Assembly (NCBI GenBank): GCA_014379885.1
Contig: JACMKW010000135.1
Span: 1-11,976 of the forward strand
Reading direction: 5' to 3'
DNA: 11,976 nucleotides
DNA from: Rhizobacter sp.
Lineage (GTDB): Bacteria > Pseudomonadota > Gammaproteobacteria > Burkholderiales > Burkholderiaceae
Shown: positions 7,052 to 11,976 of the stretch, piece by piece
How the letters are laid out: each line of letters starts with the position of its first letter
How positions within the stretch are numbered: the first letter of the stretch is position 1
The notes under the pieces: model-generated
The model's input: only the letters and a program-made list of their open reading frames with translations
Databases searched by the model: none
What the model was told of the DNA's origin: nothing
Made by a program: the position numbers and the translations under genes

Positions 7052-7465
7052 TCATTCCCCCAGTTCATCGAGGATCGGGCAGTCCGGCCGGTGGTCGCCA
7101 TGGCAACAATCGGCCAGTCGCTCCAGCGTGCGCTTCATGGCGGCCAACTCTTGCATGCGGCGGTCCAGATCAGCGACATGGCTGAGCGCAATGCGCTTCA
7201 CGTCCAGGCTGGCGCGGCGCCGGTTCTGCCACAGCTTGAGCAGCTCGGCGATTTCCGCCATGCTGAAGCCCAGTTCACGCGAGCGGCGGATGAAGCGCAG
7301 GGTGTGCACCTCGGCTTCACCGTAGAGACGGTAGCCGGCATCGGTGCGCTTGACCTTGGGCAGCAGCCCCAAGGATTCATAGTGCCGCACCATCTTCGCG
7401 GAGACCCCCGACTGAGCCGCGGCCTCGCCGATGTTGAACACGATCTGGGTTGCCTGGTCATTCAT
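7052..7465 (-). CDS. cueR: Cu(+)-responsive MerR-family regulator CueR
   Basis: This DNA-binding activator senses cytoplasmic Cu(+) and switches on copper-export genes by untwisting promoters with a long spacer. It has 137 residues. The winged helix-turn-helix is at the N-terminus ([20 protein letters not shown], 11-30, then the GYRLY wing at 44-48), followed by the long dimerisation helix and a metal-binding loop. The loop reads [11 protein letters not shown] at 120-130. C121 and C129 are eight residues apart, as are C112 and C120 of Escherichia coli CueR, and this marks a sensor of monovalent coinage metals rather than of Hg or Zn. The ATG at 7465 overlaps the copA stop as ATGA, so cueR is probably translated from the copA mRNA and so boosts its own synthesis when copper rises. 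No terminator hairpin is evident after its stop. Confidence 0.92.
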   Translation of the reverse strand: MNDQATQIVFNIGEAAAQSGVSAKMVRHYESLGLLPKVKRTDAGYRLYGEAEVHTLRFIRRSRELGFSMAEIAELLKLWQNRRRASLDVKRIALSHVADLDRRMQELAAMKRTLERLADCCHGDHRPDCPILDELGE

Positions 7466-9906
7466 TGCTCGTTTCCTTTCCAGCGGCTCAGCATCAGCGC
7501 ATTGGTGACCACGCTCACGCTGCTGAATGCCATCGCGGCACCGGCAATCACCGGGTTCAGCAGCCCGAATGCTGCCAACGGGATGCCGACGACGTTGTAG
7601 ACAAATGCCCAGAACAGGTTCTGGCGGATCTTGCGGTAGGTGCGACGCGAAATGTCGATCGCGTCCGCCACCAGCGCCGGGTTGCCGCGCATCAGGGTGA
7701 TGCCGGCCGCGTGCATGGCCACATCGGTGCCGGTGGACATCGCAATGCCCACGTCGGCAGCGGCCAAGGCCGGAGCGTCGTTGATGCCGTCGCCGACCAT
7801 GGCGACCCGCTCGCCGGCACCCAACGATTGTTTGAGCTGCGCCACGATCGCCGCCTTGTCCTCGGGCAAGACCTCGGCGCGAATCTCGTCCAGTTCGAGC
7901 TCACGGCCAACCGCCTCCGCGCTGCCCCGGTTGTCGCCGGTGAGCATCACCGTCCTGATGCCTTGTGACCGCAGCTGACGCACTGCGTGGGCAGCCGAGG
8001 CCTTCAGCGTATCGCCGAAACCGAAGAGACCGAGCAGCCGCGGTTGCGCAGTCAGGTCGGCCAGCCAGGACACCGTGCGCCCCTGGTCTTGAAGCGCCTG
8101 GGCAAGCGCAGCCATTGGCCGCCAGTCGACCTTCAACTCGTCCATGTAGCGCGTGCTGCCCAAGTGCAGCTCACGCCCACCGACAGTCGCCACCATGCCG
8201 CGGCCGGCCACCGCCCGCACTTGGGCAGCGACCGGAACCCTCACCTGCTCGCGCTGCGCCGCAGCCGTCAGGGCCTTGGCCAAAGGGTGCTCGCTGTTGG
8301 CCTGGATGGCCGCGGCATCGGCCAGCAGCGTGGCGCGGTTCCCCTGTGCAGGTTCGCAGGCCACCAGTTCGGGCTTGCCTTCGGTCAGCGTGCCGGTCTT
8401 GTCGAAGGCCACAACCTTGACGGCATGGGCGGTTTCCAGGGCTTCGGCGTCCTTGATCAGGATGCCATGGCGTGCTGCCACGCCGGTGCCGGCCATGACC
8501 GCGGTCGGCGTTGCCAGGCCCAGGGCACACGGGCAGGCAATCACCAGCACAGCGACGGCGTTGAGCAGGGCCTGTTCCCAGTTGGCGGTGGCCATGCCCC
8601 AGCCCACCAGCGTCAGCAAGGCAATGCCGATGACCACCGGAACGAAAACCGCACTGACCTTGTCGACCAGGCGCTGGATCGGCGCCTTCTTGGCCTGGGC
8701 AGACTCAACCAGGCGCACGATGCGAGACAAGGTGGACTCAGAGCCGATGGCACGGGTGCGCACCAGCAGCAGGCCTTCGGCGTTGACCGATCCCCCGGTG
8801 ACTGCGTCGCCGAGCTGCTTGACCACGGGCAGGCTTTCGCCAGTGATCAGCGATTCGTCGACCTGGCTGGCGCCTTCGACGACCTCGCCGTCGACCGCGA
8901 TGCGTTCACCAGGTCGCACCACCACCACGTCACCCAGCCGCACCTGGGCGATGGGCACGTCGCTGTCCACACCCTCGCGGCGAACTCGCGCCACATCGGG
9001 GCGCAGCGCATTCAGGGCGCGGATCGCTTCGGTGGTCTGCCGCTTGGCGCGCGTTTCCAGCCACTTGCCCAGCAGCACCAGCGTGATGACCACCGCCGAG
9101 GCCTCGAAGTACAGGTGGCCGCTGTGGGCAGCGTGGGCGCCGTTGACCACCAGCAGGTACAAGCTCAGGCCGTAACCTGCGCTGGTGCCGAGGGCGACCA
9201 GCAGGTCCATGTTGCCTGCGCCGGCCTTCACCGCCTTCCAGGCCGCGCGGTAAAAACGCGCTCCCAGCCAAAACTGCACCGGCGTCGCCAGCGCGAGCTG
9301 CAGCCAACCGTTGACCATCCAGTCGCGGTTGAACAGCATGCCGAACATCGGCAAGACCAGCGGCGCCGACAGCACAGCGGCCACAGCGATCGGCCACCAG
9401 TCTGGCAGGCTGCGCGCGCTCGATCGAGCGGCCGCTGGCACTGCCGCCGCTTCTGGACGCACCTGGTAGCCCGCTCCTTCCACCGCAGCCGCCAGCGTCG
9501 CGGCGTTGACATCGCGGCTCACCACCTTGACGAGTGCGCGTTCGGTGGCCAGGTTCACTTCGGCGGACGCGACGCCGGGCACCTTCATCAGCGCCTTTTC
9601 GACCCGCGACACACAACTGGCGCATGTCATGCCCTCGATCTGCAGCCCGATCGACTGTTCCGGCACGGCATAGCCAGCCTTGGACACGGCTTCGCGCAGC
9701 CGACCCAGATCGACCGACCCGTCGTGTTCGACGAAGGCCGCTTCGGTGGCAAGGTTGACAGTGGCCGACGACACCCCCGGCACGGCCTTGAGCGAGCGCT
9801 CCACGCGCGACACGCAGGAGGCGCAGGTCATGCCCCCGACGGGGAAGGACCAGTGGGCCGGGGTAGATGCCGACGCAGAAGAAAGGGGAACTGACAGCGT
9901 GTTCAT
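7462..9906 (-). CDS. copA: Cu(+)-exporting P1B-type ATPase CopA
   Basis: This inner-membrane pump expels Cu(+) from cytoplasm to periplasm using ATP. It has 814 residues. Two N-terminal heavy-metal-binding domains each carry [11 protein letters not shown], with cysteines C28/C31 and C95/C98. The membrane part starts near residue 168. The actuator motif TGES is at 355-358 and the transmembrane copper site CPC at 458-460. The phosphorylated aspartate is D502 in [11 protein letters not shown], the P1B-specific SEHPLA is at 538-543, and GDGINDAP is at 705-712. The last helices contain YNVVGIP (770-776) and MAFSS (792-796), which supply the other Cu(+) ligands in class 1B-1 pumps, so Cu(+)/Ag(+) is the expected cargo. 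All catalytic residues are present. The start at 9906 is 7 residues before an Ala/Ser-rich leader and has only a weak GAG upstream. A CueR-type promoter lies about 40-65 nt before it, and cueR follows with a 4-bp overlap. Confidence 0.95.
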   Translation of the reverse strand: MNTLSVPLSSASASTPAHWSFPVGGMTCASCVSRVERSLKAVPGVSSATVNLATEAAFVEHDGSVDLGRLREAVSKAGYAVPEQSIGLQIEGMTCASCVSRVEKALMKVPGVASAEVNLATERALVKVVSRDVNAATLAAAVEGAGYQVRPEAAAVPAAARSSARSLPDWWPIAVAAVLSAPLVLPMFGMLFNRDWMVNGWLQLALATPVQFWLGARFYRAAWKAVKAGAGNMDLLVALGTSAGYGLSLYLLVVNGAHAAHSGHLYFEASAVVITLVLLGKWLETRAKRQTTEAIRALNALRPDVARVRREGVDSDVPIAQVRLGDVVVVRPGERIAVDGEVVEGASQVDESLITGESLPVVKQLGDAVTGGSVNAEGLLLVRTRAIGSESTLSRIVRLVESAQAKKAPIQRLVDKVSAVFVPVVIGIALLTLVGWGMATANWEQALLNAVAVLVIACPCALGLATPTAVMAGTGVAARHGILIKDAEALETAHAVKVVAFDKTGTLTEGKPELVACEPAQGNRATLLADAAAIQANSEHPLAKALTAAAQREQVRVPVAAQVRAVAGRGMVATVGGRELHLGSTRYMDELKVDWRPMAALAQALQDQGRTVSWLADLTAQPRLLGLFGFGDTLKASAAHAVRQLRSQGIRTVMLTGDNRGSAEAVGRELELDEIRAEVLPEDKAAIVAQLKQSLGAGERVAMVGDGINDAPALAAADVGIAMSTGTDVAMHAAGITLMRGNPALVADAIDISRRTYRKIRQNLFWAFVYNVVGIPLAAFGLLNPVIAGAAMAFSSVSVVTNALMLSRWKGNEQ

Positions 9907-9943
9907 GGCGATCTCGATGACTGCTCAACCGCAGGATGCAGCG

Positions 9944-9974
9944 ATCTTCAACCTTTCCATGATGGTAGGGTCAA
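9944..9974 (-). promoter_or_regulatory. CueR-type promoter and operator of copA
   Basis: On the minus strand the -35 TTGACC (9974-9969) is followed after 19 bp by GAAGAT (9949-9944) as a weak -10. A 19-bp spacer is the hallmark of MerR/CueR-activated promoters. Within and beside the spacer is the dyad ACCCTACCAT-C-ATGGAAAGGT (9951-9971), with 8 of 10 positions symmetric, close to known CueR boxes. It lies directly upstream of copA-cueR, and transcription would start about 30 nt before the copA ATG. Binding by this CueR is inferred. Confidence 0.85.
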
Positions 9975-9990
9975 GCTTTTTCAAAGAACC

Positions 9991-10059
9991 ACCTGATTTA
10001 GCGTCACGCCTCAGCTGCACCCCAGTCTCCGTTCGGGCTGAGGAATGTCACTAAACAGC
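9991..10059. repeat. Short unit of compound repeat
   Basis: This 69-bp unit begins ACCTGATT and ends AAACAGC. Its core TCAGCTGCACCC, then TCCGTTCGGGCTGAG, recurs in the adjoining longer unit at 10060-10200. It lacks the internal palindromic part of that unit, so it looks like a deletion derivative. An AAGAACCA direct repeat lies outside the pair at 9984-9991 and 10201-10208. Confidence 0.65.
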
Positions 10060-10200
10060 ACCTGATTGGTGATCTTCGTCAGCTGCACCCAATTCCGTTC
10101 GGGCTGAGCTTGTCGAAGCCGGCGCAGTGCACGGCGCACCCTTCGACAGGCTCAGGGCGAACGGAGGGTGGCGGAGGTATGTCGCTAATCAGGAAACAGC
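10060..10200. repeat. Long unit of compound repeat with REP-like palindrome
   Basis: This 141-bp unit shares its beginning (ACCTGATT), its core and its end (AAACAGC) with the preceding 69-bp unit. It carries an imperfect inverted repeat, left arm 10095-10120 and right arm 10139-10164, with 21 of 26 positions pairing around an 18-nt loop. The right arm contains CTTCGACAGGCTCAGGGCGA, a sequence I know from dispersed intergenic repeats in many proteobacteria. It separates the end of the periplasmic copper operon from the copA promoter and may act as a transcription barrier. Confidence 0.7.
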
Positions 10201-10221
10201 AAGAACCATCACCACCGCAGG

Positions 10222-10617
10222 TCAGGACACGCGACGCAAGCGCAGCGTCAGGGGCGACGCCGCCGGAGACTTGTTGCTCCACATCCAGCAATAGTCCTGC
10301 TCGGTTTTCACCTGAAGCTCGCCTTCCAGCTTGACCTGCGCATCCTTGTTGGCCGAGAAGCGAACCTCCTTGCCCTCGTGGTAGTGAACGTTGAAGTTCA
10401 ACGGTGTGCCGGCTTCGAATTGCCACTCGACCTTCGCCGGTGGCGTGAGCTTGCCGCAGACCTCAACGAACTTGCCGGGCGCCACATCCAGGCTGCGGAT
10501 GAACTGCTGCTGCGCATCCCATTCGAGCTCGATCACCTGGGCATGGGCGATCGACGCGAAGGCGGCGGCCGTGGCGGCCGTCGCGACAAGCAGCAATTTG
10601 GAAGCGATGGGTTTCAT
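10222..10617 (-). CDS. Periplasmic protein of the copper operon, unknown function
   Basis: I do not recognise a named family. The product has 131 residues with a clear Sec signal peptide (MKPIASKLLL start, Ala-rich core, likely cut after AHA at residue 26), so the mature form is about 105 residues in the periplasm. It appears rich in beta strands and ends in a basic LTLRLRRV strand. Two cysteines, C54 in EVCGKL and C110 in DYCWMW, could form a disulfide. H78 and H80 in NVHYHEG, with the Met of WMW, are possible copper ligands. Overall layout recalls small extracellular beta-sandwich (GOLD-like) domains, but this is weak. It is the last gene of the MCO-cupredoxin-CusF series, 63 nt after the CusF-like gene, with GGAA 5 nt before the ATG. 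Its position argues for a role in periplasmic copper binding or in assisting its neighbours. Confidence 0.75.
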   Translation of the reverse strand: MKPIASKLLLVATAATAAAFASIAHAQVIELEWDAQQQFIRSLDVAPGKFVEVCGKLTPPAKVEWQFEAGTPLNFNVHYHEGKEVRFSANKDAQVKLEGELQVKTEQDYCWMWSNKSPAASPLTLRLRRVS

Positions 10618-10680
10618 GTGTTTCCGTGATCGAGAGCAGCCGTACCAGAGCAGATCGACACCCCAGCACGACGCTCGGTG

Positions 10681-11022
10681 TTACTTGGCTGCGTCCAGGG
10701 TGGTGACGGTGAACGCACCGTTGATCTTCTCAGCGGTGAAGCGCACCTTGTCACCCGCCTTGACTTTCTCGAGCATGGCGGGGTCCTTGACCTGGAACAC
10801 CATCGTCATGCCCGGCATGCCGAGGTTCTTGATCTCGGCGTGCTTCAAGGTGATCTTCTTGGCGTCCATATCGACCTTGCGCACCTCGCCGTCGGTCGCG
10901 GCGGGCGCGCTGTCGGTCGCTTGCATTTCCTTGGGCTGCGCGGCCGGCTGGTGGGTCGTCGCCCAGCTGGCGCATGTGGTCATCAGCAGAGAGAGCGAAA
11001 GAACTGTGGTTGGTTTCTTCAT
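10681..11022 (-). CDS. CusF-like periplasmic copper-binding protein
   Basis: This is a small metallochaperone-like protein of 113 residues. An N-terminal signal sequence spans about residues 1-21. A Thr/Ala/Pro-rich linker leads to a CusF-type OB-fold beta barrel from about residue 44 (DGEVRKVDMDAKKITLKH) to the end. Aligned by eye to E. coli CusF, the Cu(+)/Ag(+) ligands are H61, M72 and M74. The tryptophan that caps the metal in E. coli (W44) is replaced by M69 in NLGMPGMTM, giving a possible fourth sulfur ligand. In the Cus system CusF passes periplasmic copper to the CusCBA efflux pump; no such pump is in the window, so here the protein may act as a buffer or hand metal to the oxidase or cupredoxin. 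AGGAG lies 6 nt before the ATG. The LMTTC stretch is a poor lipobox, so a lipoprotein is possible but not favoured. Confidence 0.88.
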   Translation of the reverse strand: MKKPTTVLSLSLLMTTCASWATTHQPAAQPKEMQATDSAPAATDGEVRKVDMDAKKITLKHAEIKNLGMPGMTMVFQVKDPAMLEKVKAGDKVRFTAEKINGAFTVTTLDAAK

Positions 11023-11079
11023 GGGGTACTCCTGTGAGTGAACTCGTGGTGAATCGAAAATTCAGTGGCGTTGCTCGGA

Positions 11080-11664
11080 TCAGTGCTTGTGGTCGACGTG
11101 ACCATCTGTCTTGGCCTTGGCTGCACCTTTGGTGCCCGCGACCGTCACCGCGCCTTTCATGCCGGCGTCGTAGTGACCCGGTTGCAGGCAAGCAAAATCG
11201 ACCTTGCCCGATTGGGTGAACTGCCAGATCACCTCGCCGGCCTTGCCCGGGGCCACCGTCACCATGTTGGGATCGTCGTGTTCCATCTCCGGGAACTTCT
11301 TCATCACTTCGTAGTGCTCCTCCAATTCCTTCTCGGTACCCAGCACGAACTCGTGCTTGAGCTGGCCGGAGTTCTTGACGACGAAGCGAATGGTTTCGCC
11401 TTGCTTCACGGCAACGCTGGCCGGGTTGAAGCGCATCGTGTCGGTCATGTCGACGGTCACGGTGCGGCTGACCTTGTTGGGTTTGCCGGCCACGCCGATG
11501 GCGTCACCATGCCCGTGTGCATGGCCATCGGCCGCCTTGGTGGCGGCCTTGGTGAGGGCATTGCCCGCAGGGGCTGAGGCGCCGTGTTTTTCCTTGCCGT
11601 CCGCAAAAGCAAGACTCGAGGAAAGCAGCAGGCCGATCGCCAGAGTTCTGTGAAAAGTGTTCAT
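11080..11664 (-). CDS. Periplasmic cupredoxin (plastocyanin/azurin-like)
   Basis: This is a type 1 copper protein of 194 residues with a signal peptide (MNTFHRTLAIGLLLSSSLAF, likely cut after AFA near 21). The mature N-terminus is a flexible His-rich tract, DGHAHGHGD at 46-54. The cupredoxin beta sandwich runs from about 66 to 176. The predicted type 1 copper ligands are H104 in LKHEFV, C159 and H164 in ACLQPGH, and M169 in AGM. The C-terminal tail DGHVDHKH is again His-rich and could bind additional copper. Such proteins accompany multicopper oxidases in betaproteobacterial copper-resistance loci and may donate or accept electrons or sequester copper. I chose the ATG at 11664 because AAAGG lies 7 nt before it and the signal peptide begins there. 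It follows the oxidase stop by 10 nt, so the ribosome-binding site lies inside the oxidase gene end and co-transcription is nearly certain. Confidence 0.9.
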   Translation of the reverse strand: MNTFHRTLAIGLLLSSSLAFADGKEKHGASAPAGNALTKAATKAADGHAHGHGDAIGVAGKPNKVSRTVTVDMTDTMRFNPASVAVKQGETIRFVVKNSGQLKHEFVLGTEKELEEHYEVMKKFPEMEHDDPNMVTVAPGKAGEVIWQFTQSGKVDFACLQPGHYDAGMKGAVTVAGTKGAAKAKTDGHVDHKH

Positions 11665-11674
11665 GGCTTGCCTT

Positions 11675-11976
11675 TCAATGGCCGGAATGGCCCTTGGGTT
11701 TGCGGATCTGGACTTCGATGTCTTTGGCAGGCTTGCCGCGTGACGGCATGGAGCTGCCACCCTCGGAGGCAAACCGTGCGGGCTCGCTCAACGCACCGGC
11801 CCACTCGAACGCGTTGGTGCCCGTGGGGTGTTTGAACCAGCCGGGGTCGCTGTAGTCGCCGCGCTTCTGGCCGGCTCGAACCTTGAGCACACTGAACATG
11901 CCGCCCATCTCGACCGACCCGAACGGGCCCACGCCACCCATCATCTTGGCAGTGTTGTCGGGCAAGGGCATCTCCA
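11675..11976 (-). CDS. Multicopper oxidase, C-terminal part (runs off window)
   Basis: Only the last roughly 100 residues are inside the window; the gene continues past 11976. The visible part begins E-M-P-L-P-D-N-T-A-K and continues with MMGGVGPFGSVEMGGMFSVL. It then has GDYSDPGWFKHPTGTNAFEW, which matches the end of the copper-oxidase group found in Burkholderiales copper loci, downstream of the type 1 copper motif. The His/Cys cluster that would bind the type 1 and trinuclear copper sites must lie outside the window, so activity cannot be judged. In that family the enzyme acts in the periplasm and is thought to oxidise Cu(+) to the less toxic Cu(2+). The C-terminal tail is Pro/Lys-rich and ends KGHSGH. 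An internal ATG at 11971 is not the gene start. It is the first visible gene of a minus-strand operon with the cupredoxin and CusF-like genes. Confidence 0.8.
   Translation of the reverse strand, partial: EMPLPDNTAKMMGGVGPFGSVEMGGMFSVLKVRAGQKRGDYSDPGWFKHPTGTNAFEWAGALSEPARFASEGGSSMPSRGKPAKDIEVQIRKPKGHSGH

Noticed and set aside
7987..9894. Very long plus-strand open frame (about 635 codons) opposite copA
   Set aside because: It is the antisense shadow of copA; its His/Gln/Arg-rich composition and lack of domains are typical of antisense frames in high-GC genes.
1..11976. tRNA, rRNA, CRISPR array, integrase or transposase genes
   Set aside because: I looked for cloverleaf-like segments, regular short spacers with repeats and transposase motifs and saw none; the only repeats are the block at 9984-10208 and short simple repeats.

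Overview
The window is GC-rich, densely packed double-stranded DNA. It reads like a chromosomal segment of a betaproteobacterium of the order Burkholderiales. This rests on the codon use, on a SenA/SenB pair of the kind known from Variovorax, and on a copper-oxidase/cupredoxin/CusF cluster typical of that group. The taxon is an inference; no rRNA, tRNA or other marker gene is present.

Region 1 (1-1022): a start-proximal stretch without a secure gene, then a plus-strand gene for a small zinc-ribbon membrane protein of unknown function.

Region 2 (1028-5738) is the most interesting part. On the minus strand four genes are joined by 4-bp start/stop overlaps: an EgtB-like enzyme best read as selenoneine synthase SenA, then an ABC ATPase of the PhnC type and two permeases of the PhnE type. 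Divergent from senA, and beginning in the same CATG tetranucleotide, is senB, a GT-B glycosyltransferase best read as selenosugar synthase. In the known pathway SenB joins selenophosphate to a UDP-sugar and SenA transfers the selenium to hercynine. The transporter is therefore a candidate uptake system for a selenium oxyanion or another pathway input. No substrate-binding protein, no SenC/SelD selenophosphate synthetase and no EgtD are in the window.

Region 3 (5739-7051): a minus-strand GAF-domain protein followed by about 740 bases with no convincing gene.

Region 4 (7052-11976) is a copper-resistance island on the minus strand. From upstream to downstream it holds the C-terminal end of a multicopper oxidase (running off the window), a periplasmic cupredoxin, a CusF-like metallochaperone with Met at the usual Trp position, an unrecognised periplasmic protein, a 200-bp compound repeat, a CueR-type promoter, the Cu(+)-exporting P-type ATPase copA and the MerR-family regulator cueR, which overlaps copA by 4 bp. 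CopA and CueR handle cytoplasmic Cu(+); the upstream proteins bind or oxidise copper in the periplasm.
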